A DNA stretch of 64,000 bases, taken from positions 1-64,000 of the forward strand of contig JBGSNQ010000111.1 in the NCBI GenBank assembly GCA_041739525.1, given 5' to 3'. Under the pieces are notes generated by a model. The model saw only the letters and a list, made by a program, of their open reading frames with translations, was not told the DNA's origin and searched no databases. Positions 1 to 8,513 of the stretch are shown here, piece after piece. The position numbers and the translations under genes were made by a program. The stretch comes from DATJGR01 sp041739525. GTDB taxonomy: Bacteria > Pseudomonadota > Gammaproteobacteria > Pseudomonadales > Azotimanducaceae. Every line of letters begins with the position of its first letter. Position 1 is the first letter of the stretch.

Positions 1-292
1 CCGCTGCGATGACCGGTTTGCCCAGCAGCATGCGCGTGGGCCCCATCGGTCCGTCGCCGTCGAGCCCCACCCGATTGCCGTCACCGGTGGATACCGATTT
101 GAGATCCGCGCCCGCACAGAACGTGTTCGCGGCGCCGGTGAGGATGGCGACGTCGAGTTGATCGTCGGCGTCGAAGCGCCGGAACGCGTCTGCGAGGAGC
201 CGCGCCGTGGGGCCGTCGACCGCGTTGCGAACCTGAGGACGGTCGATGGTGATGATCGCGCAGCGCGCGTCGGTTTCGTATCGAACTGTCAT
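1..292 (-). CDS. Enoyl-CoA hydratase/isomerase (crotonase) family, N-terminal part
   Basis: The gene runs off the left edge, so only about 97 N-terminal codons are visible. The start is ATG at 292 with AAGGAG eight bases upstream. Crotonase marks are present: RPxxRNAVD at residues 18-26 and the oxyanion-hole strand FCAGADLK at residues 58-65, whose backbone amides hold the acyl-CoA thioester carbonyl. The family hydrates, isomerises or cleaves acyl-CoA esters in the cytoplasm. It is divergent from the decarboxylase-like gene at 382, with an 89-bp shared upstream region. The catalytic Glu residues lie outside the window, so the reaction cannot be fixed. Confidence 0.9.
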   Translation of the reverse strand, partial: MTVRYETDARCAIITIDRPQVRNAVDGPTARLLADAFRRFDADDQLDVAILTGAANTFCAGADLKSVSTGDGNRVGLDGDGPMGPTRMLLGKPVIAA

Positions 293-381
293 GGCGATGC
301 TCCTTGTAGGGCGGGCTTGCGGGCGAGCTTGAAACTCCGGCTATAGTACCGAACCCCATCAATCCTCAACGGAGATCCTCC

Positions 382-930
382 ATGCGCGTATCCGAACCTC
401 GCATTGCACCGCTACCGGCCGAGAAATGGGACGCCACCGCAAAGGAACAGATGGGTCGCTTCGAGGGCGAACCGTTCAACATCTTCAAGACGATGGCGAA
501 CCACTCGGAACTGATGAAGCGCTGGATGGTGTTCGCGAATCACATCCTCATGAAATCGACGTTGCCGGCGCGCGAACGCGAAATAGTGATCCTGCGAATC
601 GGCTATCTATGTCGATCGGGTTACGAGTGGGGCCAGCACGTGCTGATCGCGCGCCGTTCTAACATCACCGACGACGAGATCCGTCGCATCAAGGTCGGTC
701 CCGACGCGAAAGGATGGAGCGAAGTGGACCGCCTGCTGCTGAAGGCTACCGACGAATTGCACTCCGACGCTCACGTGAGCGACGCGACGTGGAAGGGCCT
801 CTCGAACCACTTCAGTACGCAGCAGCTGATGGACGTCGTGTTCACCATCGGACAGTACAATCTGGTGTCGATGGCGCTGAACAGTTTCGGCGTGCAGGCC
901 GATCCGGGACTTCCGGGCTTCGACATCTGA
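382..930 (+). CDS. Carboxymuconolactone decarboxylase family protein
   Basis: This is a 182-aa protein of the CMD/AhpD-like all-helical fold. The core motif lies at residues 61-92 (LPARExE, then GYEWGQHVLIAR), with E82 and H86 in the usual proton-relay positions. It has one cysteine there (C77) rather than the CxxC of peroxidatic AhpD, so a decarboxylase or lyase role on an aromatic or alicyclic acid is more likely than peroxidase activity. The start ATG follows a GGAG-type site. The SDR gene begins nine bases after its stop, so the two are probably co-transcribed and act in one catabolic route. The substrate is unknown. Confidence 0.85.
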   Translation: MRVSEPRIAPLPAEKWDATAKEQMGRFEGEPFNIFKTMANHSELMKRWMVFANHILMKSTLPAREREIVILRIGYLCRSGYEWGQHVLIARRSNITDDEIRRIKVGPDAKGWSEVDRLLLKATDELHSDAHVSDATWKGLSNHFSTQQLMDVVFTIGQYNLVSMALNSFGVQADPGLPGFDI

Positions 931-939
931 GAGGTGATC

Positions 940-1737
940 ATGGCTGGACGTCTGCAAGGCAAAGTCGCATTGATCGTCGGCGCGGGACAAACGCCGGGTG
1001 CAACCATCGGCAACGGACGCGCCACGGCGTTGCGTTTCGCGCAGGAAGGGGCGGCAGTGTTTCTGGTGGACCGCCGCCTGAAGTCGGCCGAAGAAACGCT
1101 GGCGATGGTGGTTGAGGCGGGTGGCAACGGCGTTGCACACGAAGCGGACGTGACTTCGGAAGCGGCGTGCATCGGTATGGTCGACGCCTGCACGAAACTG
1201 TTGGGTCGTATCGATATTCTGCACAACAACGTCGGCATCGGCGCAGGCGATCGTGGTCCGACGAGCATGACCGAGGAAGTGTGGGACCGCATTCACACGA
1301 CGAATCTCAAGAGCGTGATGTTCACGTGCAAGCACGTGCTGCCGGTGATGCGCGCTCAGCGCAGCGGTGTGATCATCAACATCTCGTCGATCGCCGCGGT
1401 GTGTTCCGTCGGCATCGTCGCGTACAAAACGTCGAAAGCCGCCGTGAACGCCTTCACGCAGTCGTTGGCGATCGGTAACGGCGAGTTCAACATTCGAGCG
1501 AACGTGATCATGCCCGGCCTGATGAACACGCCGATGGCGATCGAAGGTTACGTGGCGGCGGGGCGCGACCGCGAAGAGCTGATCGCGCAGCGCGATTCGC
1601 AAGTGCCGCTGGGCAAGACCATGGGCACGGGCTGGGACGTGGCGAATGCCGCTTTGTTTCTCGCCAGCGACGAGGCGCGTTTCATCAGCGGCGTATGCCT
1701 TCCCGTGGATGGCGGGCAATCGGCCCGGATCGGGTAG
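940..1737 (+). CDS. SDR family NAD(P)-dependent oxidoreductase
   Basis: This is a 265-aa classical short-chain dehydrogenase/reductase. It shows a glycine-rich nucleotide-binding turn (G14-A-G-x3-G20-x3-G24), the NNVG segment, catalytic Ser about residue 149, and YKTSK with Tyr162 and Lys166. It would oxidise or reduce an alcohol/ketone substrate in the cytoplasm. ATG at 940 is preferred to GTG at 934 because GAGAGG at 928-933 is then spaced correctly. The loop between the first two glycines is longer than the common TGxxxGIG, as in several acyl- or steroid-type SDRs. It is coupled to the preceding decarboxylase-like gene. Confidence 0.9.
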   Translation: MAGRLQGKVALIVGAGQTPGATIGNGRATALRFAQEGAAVFLVDRRLKSAEETLAMVVEAGGNGVAHEADVTSEAACIGMVDACTKLLGRIDILHNNVGIGAGDRGPTSMTEEVWDRIHTTNLKSVMFTCKHVLPVMRAQRSGVIINISSIAAVCSVGIVAYKTSKAAVNAFTQSLAIGNGEFNIRANVIMPGLMNTPMAIEGYVAAGRDREELIAQRDSQVPLGKTMGTGWDVANAALFLASDEARFISGVCLPVDGGQSARIG

Positions 1738-1838
1738 CAGGATCGGGCAAAGCGGGAAGGATTCTCCTCCTCGGCGAGTCAACGCTTCGGCCGCTGGAGC
1801 GTTGAAAGGCGGTTGTCCCACAACGTGTGGAGAGCCGT

Positions 1839-3683
1839 ATGGCCCGCGAAACCCGGATGAAACTGCCCTTGCCCCGGCATGGTTTGGCACTGCTGTGCAT
1901 CGTCGCGCTGCTGCTGGGTTGCGGGGGAGGTGGTTCGGGCGGTTCGACCGCGGCGCCGGTAACGAGTGCCGACGACGGTCAATTGACGATTGCGCTGCGG
2001 GACGTGGCCGGCGATTTCCTGAGTTATGCGGTCGACGTGAGGTCGCTGCGCCTCGAACGCGCAAATGGCGACGCCGTGGAAACCGTGCCGCTGACGACGC
2101 GAGTCGATTTTTCGGAAGTGGCCGATCTCACGGAGTTCTTCACGGTGGCTACCGTTCCCGCGGGCACTTACACACGCATCGTGATGAATTTCGACTTCAC
2201 GAACGCGCAGATCGTAGTGCAGGGCGACGATGGTGCGGAACTGCCCGTGGTTCCGGTCGATTCGAACGGCAGGACGCTGACCGCGTTGGCTGTGGTGATC
2301 GAACTGCCCGACACGGAGCCGGTTCGTATCGTTCGTGGTATTCCGGCGGCGTTCACGCTCGATTTCGATCTCGATGCATCGAATACGGTCGATCTCACCA
2401 ACAATCCTGCGAAGGTGACGGTGCAGCCGTTCCTGTCGGTGATTCCGCAGCTCGAAGAGGACCGCGACCATCGTGTACGCGGCGTACTCACATCGACCGA
2501 TGTTGACGCGGGCACGGTGACGCTGAACGTTCGACCGTGCCATTTGCGGCAAGGCGAGTTCGGCGAAGTGACGTTCGCCACGAACGATCAGACACGCTTC
2601 GAAGTGAATGGCGCTTCCCTGACCGGTGCCGAAGGGCTCGCAACGCTGGCGGCGCTTGCGCAAGGTACGCCGGTTGTCGCAAACGGTGCCGTATCGAGTC
2701 GTACGCTCATCGCATCTACGGTATTGGCGGGTAGCAGCGTGCCGTGGGCGAACGCCGACGTGGTGAATGGCGTAGTGACCGCGCGCAGCGGAAACTCGTT
2801 GACCGTCAAAGGTGCCAACTTCGACTTTTCCGATGGCACCCATGGATTCCGGGGTGCCGTCACGGTGCTGGTGGGTGACGAAACGCGGGTGACGTCGCTC
2901 GATTCCGAATCGACTGCACGAGACAAGGACTCGATATCGGTCGGCCAACGGATCATCGCGTTCGGCAAGATGAGCGGTGCTTCGACGCTCGACGCAACGG
3001 CCGGACGCGTGCGGATGGAAATCACCGGTTTGACGGGCAGTGTCGTTCAGTTGAATCCACTTACCGTCAGTGTGGTCGAGCTCGGCAGTCTTCCCCCCGG
3101 TGCGTTCGATTTCACCGGAACGGGCACGAGCGAGGCCACCGATGCGACCGCGGAAAAGTACCTCGTGGACACCTCCACGTTGTCGCTCGCCGGCGTCGAG
3201 CCCAACGATCTGATCAAGGTGCGCGGCCTGGTGCATGCGTTCGGTGCGGCGCCACCCGCGTTCGACGCCTTTACGGTGATCGACGTCGATGCCGATTCGA
3301 TCGGAGCATGGTTCCGGGCGAGCTGGCGAGAAAGCGGCGGCACGGTGGAGCCGTTTGCAACCGTTTCGCAGGACGGGGTCGACGTCGATCTGAGCGATGC
3401 TCGACACTCTCTGAATCTGCTGGGGATACCTCGCGACGCGCTGGGTGAAGGTGACCGCATCGCATTGTCGGGTCCGACGACTGCACGCGGAATCTACATG
3501 GTGACCGTGCGCGGCGCGAACGAAGTGCATTTGTTCCGCGACTTCGCCGGATTGACGCCGGAACTGTCCGATCAGCTCGCGGCAGGAAACCGGCTCGTCC
3601 AGATCAACGCAATCGGACGCTACAATGCGACCGCGCTCGAGTTGACGACGCCTCGCGCGAGCTTCGAGTTCACAGCGCCATGA
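1839..3683 (+). CDS. DUF4382/DUF5666-type lipoprotein
   Basis: This is a 614-aa predicted lipoprotein. The signal peptide ends in the lipobox LLGC (Cys28) and is followed by a glycine/serine-rich spacer. The first 160 mature residues resemble DUF4382 (GQLTIALRDVAGDFL start, many beta strands). The rest holds several repeats of the DUF5666 type, each starting like VRGVLT.../VNGVVT.../VRGLVH... with a valine-rich strand pattern. It is probably anchored in the outer membrane or periplasm; function is unknown. ATG 1839 is chosen because GGAG sits seven bases upstream; ATG 1857 and GTG 1827 are alternatives. The sigma factor gene follows 60 bp later. Confidence 0.8.
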   Translation: MARETRMKLPLPRHGLALLCIVALLLGCGGGGSGGSTAAPVTSADDGQLTIALRDVAGDFLSYAVDVRSLRLERANGDAVETVPLTTRVDFSEVADLTEFFTVATVPAGTYTRIVMNFDFTNAQIVVQGDDGAELPVVPVDSNGRTLTALAVVIELPDTEPVRIVRGIPAAFTLDFDLDASNTVDLTNNPAKVTVQPFLSVIPQLEEDRDHRVRGVLTSTDVDAGTVTLNVRPCHLRQGEFGEVTFATNDQTRFEVNGASLTGAEGLATLAALAQGTPVVANGAVSSRTLIASTVLAGSSVPWANADVVNGVVTARSGNSLTVKGANFDFSDGTHGFRGAVTVLVGDETRVTSLDSESTARDKDSISVGQRIIAFGKMSGASTLDATAGRVRMEITGLTGSVVQLNPLTVSVVELGSLPPGAFDFTGTGTSEATDATAEKYLVDTSTLSLAGVEPNDLIKVRGLVHAFGAAPPAFDAFTVIDVDADSIGAWFRASWRESGGTVEPFATVSQDGVDVDLSDARHSLNLLGIPRDALGEGDRIALSGPTTARGIYMVTVRGANEVHLFRDFAGLTPELSDQLAAGNRLVQINAIGRYNATALELTTPRASFEFTAP

Positions 3684-3734
3684 TCGAACGACGGGGCATT
3701 CCGATCTGCCTCGCGGCGGTTTCGACGCAAACGG

Positions 3735-3764
3735 GTTTCCTCGATGAGCGTTTCCTCGATGAGC
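3735..3764 (+). repeat. 15-bp perfect tandem duplication over a start codon
   Basis: GTTTCCTCGATGAGC occurs twice head to tail, at 3735-3749 and 3750-3764. Each copy contains an ATG in the sigma factor reading frame (3744 and 3759). The duplication therefore adds five residues and a second possible start without breaking the frame. Confidence 0.9.
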
Positions 3765-4298
3765 AGGGCCGCGGCATTGAACAGATATCTCGCGGGAGTG
3801 GAACAGCGCGCCTTTCGGATGGCGCGCTATGCGGTTTCGGATGCCGACGAGGCGATGGACATCGTGCAGGACGCGATGCTGACGCTGGCGCGCAAGTACG
3901 CGACGAAGCCCGAGGCCGAGTGGCCGCCGCTGTTCTTCCGGATCCTGCGCAACCGGATTACCGACTTTCATCGGCGCAGAACCATCCAGCGCGGCATCTT
4001 CGCGATCTTCACGCCCAGCGATCGCGACGACGACACGAACCCGATCGATCTCGTCAGCGATGGTCGCGCGGTGGAACCGGAGTTCCGGACGCAGCTCGAC
4101 GTCACCACACAACGACTCGAAGGCGCGGTTGCGGCGTTGCCCACCCGGCAGCGGGAGGCCTTCCTGCTGCGCGTGTGGGAAGGGCTCGATGTGGCGGCGA
4201 CCGCGCGCGCTATGAGATGCTCCGAAGGCAGCGTGAAGACGCATTACTCGCGTGCGGTACACACGTTGCGTGAACGATTGGGGGATGACTGGCCATGA
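3744..4298 (+). CDS. ECF-type RNA polymerase sigma factor
   Basis: This is a 184-aa sigma-70 family factor of group IV size. Region 2 lies at about residues 10-80 (acidic DADEAMDIVQDAML, then RNRITDFHRR). Region 4 lies at about 115-180 (LPTRQREAFLLR, with the helix-turn-helix VAATARAMRCSEGSVKTHYSRA). It would direct RNA polymerase to a small regulon. The start is ambiguous because a tandem duplication supplies ATGs at 3744 and 3759, neither with a strong ribosome site. The stop overlaps the DUF3619 gene by four bases (ATGA), a sign of translational coupling. A conserved sigma factor-DUF3619-DUF3106 neighbourhood is known in Proteobacteria. Confidence 0.93.
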   Translation: MSVSSMSRAAALNRYLAGVEQRAFRMARYAVSDADEAMDIVQDAMLTLARKYATKPEAEWPPLFFRILRNRITDFHRRRTIQRGIFAIFTPSDRDDDTNPIDLVSDGRAVEPEFRTQLDVTTQRLEGAVAALPTRQREAFLLRVWEGLDVAATARAMRCSEGSVKTHYSRAVHTLRERLGDDWP

Positions 4299-4639
4299 GC
4301 GGCGGCGACCGACGCAGTGACGGTGAGTTCGTCGAGCAGGCGCGCGCCGTGCTCGACGCGCAGTCGTTGGCGCCGGATCTTGTAGAGCGCCTCGTTGCCG
4401 CAAGACATCGCGCGGTTGCTTCCGTCGACGTCCCGGTTCTTCGAGCACCTTCGGCGTGGGTGCCGGTCGGCGCACTTGCTACGACGTTGTTGACGGTGGG
4501 ATTGACGGTTGCAATCGGCAACGGCGGCGCGCCGCCCCTCGATGACGACGTTCAGATTGCGACCGTCGAAAACATGGACCTGCTGATGGATCTGGAGTTC
4601 GTCGCGTGGCTGGACACAGACAACCTCGATGCGGGTTAG
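4295..4639 (+). CDS. DUF3619-like single-pass membrane protein, possible anti-sigma factor
   Basis: This 114-aa protein has a charged N-terminal helical part (EFVEQARAVLDAQSL, then APDLVERLVAARHRAV), one hydrophobic segment at about residues 50-68 and a short acidic C-terminal tail. That layout (cytosolic helix, one membrane pass, small outside part) is what an anti-sigma factor looks like. It is translationally coupled to the sigma factor gene. The anti-sigma role is inference from layout and position; no ZAS zinc motif is present. Family assignment rests on the N-terminal pattern and neighbourhood. Confidence 0.75.
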   Translation: MSGGDRRSDGEFVEQARAVLDAQSLAPDLVERLVAARHRAVASVDVPVLRAPSAWVPVGALATTLLTVGLTVAIGNGGAPPLDDDVQIATVENMDLLMDLEFVAWLDTDNLDAG

Positions 4640-4868
4640 TGCCAGTGCCGTTTGGTTCGGACTCGGCATGCTGGTCGGTACGCAGGTGCAAGCCTCCGAT
4701 AGTTCGGTTGGGGCTGAGCCTGGCCCAGATATCGAGTTGCTCGAATATCTAGGCGACCTGGTGCAGCAGAAGGGTCGATGGGTCGGCCCGGACGACATGA
4801 GAGGTTTACCCGACGAGCGCGAAGTGCCGATCGCGCGCGACGGTGACGTCGATGAAGACGAAGAGTGA
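4629..4868 (+). CDS. Small acidic exported protein in the sigma factor operon
   Basis: This is a 79-aa protein overlapping the DUF3619 gene by 11 bases. The first 23 residues form a plausible Sec signal (short basic start, hydrophobic WFGLGMLVG, cleavage after VQA). The mature part is acidic, has no cysteine and ends in DGDVDEDEE. I do not recognise a family. The tight overlap on both sides and the signal peptide argue that it is a real operon member acting in the periplasm. Confidence 0.65.
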   Translation: MRVSASAVWFGLGMLVGTQVQASDSSVGAEPGPDIELLEYLGDLVQQKGRWVGPDDMRGLPDEREVPIARDGDVDEDEE

Positions 4869-4875
4869 GCGGACG

Positions 4876-5358
4876 ATGATCAGACATTGGACCACGGTAA
4901 TGGCCTTCGCAGCGTTGCTGACGAGCAACGCTGCGTTTGCGGTCGCATGGGACGATCTGTCCGAATCGCAGCAGCAGGTATTGTCGAAATATCACTCGCA
5001 ATGGTCGGCGCTGTCGAGCGAGCAGCAGCAGCGGCTTGCCACCGGTGCGCAACGCTGGTCGACGATGGATGCGGAATCGCGCGCGTCGATGCAGAAGCGC
5101 TTCACGCGCTGGCAGTCGTTGTCGCCGGAGCGGCGCGCCGAGCTGACGAAGCGCTTCCAGCAATTCCAGAGCCTGTCGCCGGAGCAGCAGCAGAAACTAC
5201 GGACGCGTATGCAGGATTTCCGTAAGCTGCCGCCGGAACAGCAGCGACGCCTGCGCGATCGGTTTCGCGAGATGTCGCCGCAACAACGCTCTCAGGCGCT
5301 CGACCGAATGAAGGAGCGAAGTCCATCCGGCATGCATCAGGATCGCGACCAACAATGA
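4876..5358 (+). CDS. DUF3106 domain-containing periplasmic protein
   Basis: This is a 160-aa protein with a signal peptide (residues 1-22, ending NAAFA). The remainder is built from repeated helical units of the form LSxEQQQ / LPPEQQRRLRDRFREMSPQQR, rich in Gln, Arg and Glu, typical of DUF3106. Role unknown; such proteins are found beside ECF sigma factor and DUF3619 genes and are thought to act in the envelope. ATG 4876 places the signal peptide at the N-terminus; an in-frame ATG at 4843 would add an unlikely charged extension. It is the last gene of the sigma factor operon. Confidence 0.85.
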   Translation: MIRHWTTVMAFAALLTSNAAFAVAWDDLSESQQQVLSKYHSQWSALSSEQQQRLATGAQRWSTMDAESRASMQKRFTRWQSLSPERRAELTKRFQQFQSLSPEQQQKLRTRMQDFRKLPPEQQRRLRDRFREMSPQQRSQALDRMKERSPSGMHQDRDQQ

Positions 5359-5384
5359 AACAAGCCGCAGGTTAAAAGGCAGCG

Positions 5385-6260
5385 ATGAACGACCAGGCAA
5401 AACGGCTGCGGCCGCGTCGATCCGTGCTGTACATGCCGGGCGCCAACGCCCGTGCAATGGAGAAGGCCCGCGACATCGACTGCGACACGATCATCTTCGA
5501 TCTGGAAGATGCGGTTGCACCGGATGCGAAAGAGACCGCACGAACACAGGTTGCCGCAGCCGTGCGCGGCGGCGGATACGGACATCGCGAGTTGGTGTTG
5601 CGCGTGAACGGTATCGATACGCCGTGGGCGGCCGGGGATCTGGCGGCGGCGTCCGATCTGGCAATCGACGCGGTGTTGCTGCCTAAGGTCGAATCGTTGG
5701 AGCAGGTTTGCGCCTACGAGCAGCGGTTGGAAGGTAAAGCGGCGACGTTGCCGCTGTGGGTGATGATCGAAACGCCGCGCGGTGTGTTGGGCATCGAACA
5801 GATTCTCGCCGGCAATTCACGCATCGAAGTGGTGGTGCTCGGCACCAGCGATCTCGTGAAGGAACTGCGCGCGCGCCACACCGATGACCGTCTTGCCGTT
5901 CTGCCTTCGCTTGCGCGATGCGTGCTGGTGAGCAGGGCGTACGATTGTGTGGTACTCGACGGCGTACACCTCGATTTTCGCGATACCGAGAGTTTTACTC
6001 GGGTTTGTAAGCAGGGGCGAGACCTCGGGTTCGACGGCAAGACGCTGATCCACCCGTCGCAGGTCGGCGTGGCCAACGCGACGTTCGGCCCCAGCGCTGA
6101 CGAGATCGATCAGGCGCGACTGATTGTCGCGGCATGGGCCGACGCCCAACGAGCCGGTAAGGGTGTGGCGGTGTTGAACGGCCGGTTGGTGGAAAATCTG
6201 CACGCGGCAGAAGCCGAACGGGTGCTTGCGTTCGCCGATGCGCTTTCTGCCAGAACCTGA
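5385..6260 (+). CDS. HpcH/HpaI-type CoA ester lyase (citrate lyase beta family)
   Basis: This is a 291-aa TIM-barrel lyase of the CitE/malyl-CoA/citramalyl-CoA group. Signature blocks are RSVLYMPGAN near residue 12, DLEDAV (metal-site acid), KVES, MIETP, GTSDL, and DGVHLDFRD followed by GFDGKTLIHPSQ. Members cleave or form 3-hydroxyacyl-CoA esters with a divalent metal, for example citramalyl-CoA to acetyl-CoA plus pyruvate. The acyl-CoA dehydrogenase, CoA-transferase and hot-dog dehydratase downstream support a C5-diacid route, but substrate is inferred. It converges on the monooxygenase gene with two bases between stops. Confidence 0.9.
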   Translation: MNDQAKRLRPRRSVLYMPGANARAMEKARDIDCDTIIFDLEDAVAPDAKETARTQVAAAVRGGGYGHRELVLRVNGIDTPWAAGDLAAASDLAIDAVLLPKVESLEQVCAYEQRLEGKAATLPLWVMIETPRGVLGIEQILAGNSRIEVVVLGTSDLVKELRARHTDDRLAVLPSLARCVLVSRAYDCVVLDGVHLDFRDTESFTRVCKQGRDLGFDGKTLIHPSQVGVANATFGPSADEIDQARLIVAAWADAQRAGKGVAVLNGRLVENLHAAEAERVLAFADALSART

Positions 6261-6262
6261 CG

Positions 6263-7210
6263 TCATTTCGTAGCCGCGCGCACGCGCGGTACGACTTCCT
6301 CGATGTACGCATCCAGCGCTTCCGCATTCCACGGCGCGCGCAGCGCGATGTTCACTTCGGTGGCGCCCGCCGCCACATACTCGAGAATTCGTTCGGCTGC
6401 CTGCGCCGGTGTGCCGAGTAGCGCGCCGCCGGCGATGCGTGTTGCGGCCGCGCCCCAGTCGTTCTTCAAACGCTCGGATTCGGCGGCGATGCCTTGTTCG
6501 CTGGTCGCGAGATTGAACATGACGTTCACGGCCCGACGCACGTCCGTTGGAGCGCGCTTTTCGCGTTCGCACCAACCGTCGAGCACGCCGTTCAAACGGC
6601 CGAACTCTTGAGGCGTGACGTAGGCGGCGTTCCAGCCGTCGGCATGCCTGGCAACGAGGCGCAGCGTGCGCTTCTCGCCAACCCCGCCTATCCAGATCGG
6701 CAAACGCCGTTGCACCGGCCGCGGCAGACACGACGCATCGTCAACGTGAAAGTGTTTGCCGTGAAAGGTGGTTCGCTCCTGGGTGAGCATGCCGCGGATG
6801 ATAGTGGCCGCTTCGTCGAGCATGTCGAGACGCGATTTGAGTTCCGGAAATTCGTAGCCGTACGCCTTCGCTTCCAAGAAGTGCCAACCTGCGCCGATGC
6901 CGAGTTCGAAGCGGCCGCCGCTGATGTGATCGAGCGTGGTCGCCGCTTTTGCGAGCATTGCCGGATTGCGATAGCCGACGTAGAAGACGAGACAGCCGAG
7001 GCGGGCGTGTTGGGTTTCAGCGGCGAGCGCGCCGAGCGTTGCCAGCGCTTCGAAGTGAGGTTGTGTGCCACCCGCGGGCGGCGCTTCGTAGAAATGATCC
7101 CAGGCGGAGATCCAGTCGAAGCGCGCGCGATCGAGTTTGCGCCACAGCGCGCGCATCTCGTCCATCGACATGTTCTGCTGCCCGACATGGGCACCCAACG
7201 ACAATGTCAT
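6263..7210 (-). CDS. LLM class (luciferase-like) F420/flavin-dependent oxidoreductase
   Basis: This is a 315-aa bacterial-luciferase-fold enzyme. Diagnostic stretches are WISAWDHFY near residue 35, ARLGCLVFYVGYRNPAMLAK, the glycine-rich GGRFELGIGAGW at about 103-114 and PIWIGGVGEK. The last two are typical of the F420-type subgroup, although FMN users cannot be excluded. It would oxidise or monooxygenate a small organic substrate with a reduced flavin or deazaflavin. It lies on the strand opposite the flanking CoA genes and is divergent from the acyl-CoA dehydrogenase across 117 bp. Confidence 0.88.
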   Translation of the reverse strand: MTLSLGAHVGQQNMSMDEMRALWRKLDRARFDWISAWDHFYEAPPAGGTQPHFEALATLGALAAETQHARLGCLVFYVGYRNPAMLAKAATTLDHISGGRFELGIGAGWHFLEAKAYGYEFPELKSRLDMLDEAATIIRGMLTQERTTFHGKHFHVDDASCLPRPVQRRLPIWIGGVGEKRTLRLVARHADGWNAAYVTPQEFGRLNGVLDGWCEREKRAPTDVRRAVNVMFNLATSEQGIAAESERLKNDWGAAATRIAGGALLGTPAQAAERILEYVAAGATEVNIALRAPWNAEALDAYIEEVVPRVRAATK

Positions 7211-7327
7211 ATCGGTCCTCGCTTGTTTTTGAGGGTTGTGAATCGAGGCGATCGTGATTGAATTGCGGACGGCGCAGAATACTCCGCCGCTTTAGATGAA
7301 AACAGAAAGCAGTCACCGGGAGAAGAA

Positions 7328-8500
7328 ATGAGCGTGGACACGGCAGCGCGTGATGCGCAAATCGTCGAGATTCGTGCATCGGTGAAGGCGCTGTGCGCGC
7401 GCTACGGTGAGGAGTACTGGCTGAAGCTGGACGCGACGCACGATTACCCAACCGAATTCGTGCGTGAACTGACGCAAGCGGGATTTCTCACGGCCTTGAT
7501 TCCCGAAACCTACGGCGGTGCCGGATTGGGGGTACTCGAGGCCGCCGCAATCATGGAAGAGATCAGCCGTGCCGGCGCTCACGCCGGCGCGTGTCACGCG
7601 CAAATGTACGTGATGGGCTCCATTCTGCGGCACGGTTCGGAGACGCAGAAGCGCACGTATCTGCCGAAGATCGCCTCCGGCGAATTGCGATTGCAGAGCT
7701 TCGGCGTAACGGAACCCACTACCGGCACGGATACCACCAGTCTGAAGACGACGGCGACGCGCGTGGGTGACCATTATCTGATCAATGGACAGAAGGTGTG
7801 GATCAGCCGGGTGCAACACTCGGATCTGATGCTGGTGCTCGCGCGCACGACGCCGCGCGACCAGGTTGCGCGCAAGACGGAAGGGCTGTCGGCTTTTATC
7901 GTCGATCTGCGCGAAGCGGTCGGGCATGGGCTGGACGTTCGACCGATCAGCGCGATGATCAACCATCACTCATGCGAACTCTTTTTCACCGATCTCAAAG
8001 TGCCGGCGGAGAACTTGCTGGGCGAAGAAGGCCGGGGCTTCCGCGTGATCCTCGACGGCATGAATGCGGAGCGCATCCTGATTGCTTCGGAGTGTGTCGG
8101 CGACGGCCGCTATTTCATCGACAAGGCGGTTGCTTACGCCAATGAGCGAATCGTGTTCGGCCGACCCATCGGCCAGAACCAGGGTGTGCAGTTTCCGATC
8201 GCGCGGTGCTATGCCGAAATCGAGGCTGCTGCGTTGATGGTGGAAAAAGCGGCGCGGCTGTTCGATGCCGGGCTCGAGTGCGGCGCGGAGGCGAACATGT
8301 CGAAGATGCTGGCCTCCGAGGCGTCGTGGCGGGCAGGTGACGTTGCGATGCAAACCCACGGTGGGTTTGCTTTTGCGCGCGAATATCACATCGAGCGCAA
8401 GTTTCGCGAGACACGTCTCTATCAGATTGCTCCCATTTCGACGAACCTGATTTTGAGCTTCGTCGGCGAGCACGTGCTTGGAATGCCGCGGTCCTTCTGA
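7328..8500 (+). CDS. Acyl-CoA dehydrogenase
   Basis: This is a 390-aa FAD flavoenzyme with the three-domain acyl-CoA dehydrogenase layout. Recognisable blocks are IPETYGGAGLG (about 58-68), FGVTEPTTGTDT, INGQKVWIS and AMQTHGGFAFAREY near the C-terminus. It would introduce an alpha,beta double bond into an acyl-CoA and pass electrons to ETF. The usual catalytic Glu of the C-terminal EGT segment is missing (APIST instead). A Glu at residue 248 in NAERILIA matches the alternative base position of isovaleryl-/long-chain-type enzymes. It is followed almost without gap by the CoA-transferase. Confidence 0.93.
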   Translation: MSVDTAARDAQIVEIRASVKALCARYGEEYWLKLDATHDYPTEFVRELTQAGFLTALIPETYGGAGLGVLEAAAIMEEISRAGAHAGACHAQMYVMGSILRHGSETQKRTYLPKIASGELRLQSFGVTEPTTGTDTTSLKTTATRVGDHYLINGQKVWISRVQHSDLMLVLARTTPRDQVARKTEGLSAFIVDLREAVGHGLDVRPISAMINHHSCELFFTDLKVPAENLLGEEGRGFRVILDGMNAERILIASECVGDGRYFIDKAVAYANERIVFGRPIGQNQGVQFPIARCYAEIEAAALMVEKAARLFDAGLECGAEANMSKMLASEASWRAGDVAMQTHGGFAFAREYHIERKFRETRLYQIAPISTNLILSFVGEHVLGMPRSF

Positions 8501-8513
8501 CGTGCCGCGCGAC

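Noticed and set aside
3680..4273. 197-codon plus-strand frame overlapping the lipoprotein stop by four bases
   Set aside because: It shares most of its DNA with the sigma factor in another frame; only the sigma factor frame has conserved motifs.
1779..4475. A very long open frame (898 codons) on the minus strand
   Set aside because: It lies antisense to the lipoprotein, sigma factor and DUF3619 genes, is Arg/His-rich with no family signature, and reflects the GC-rich third positions of the real genes.
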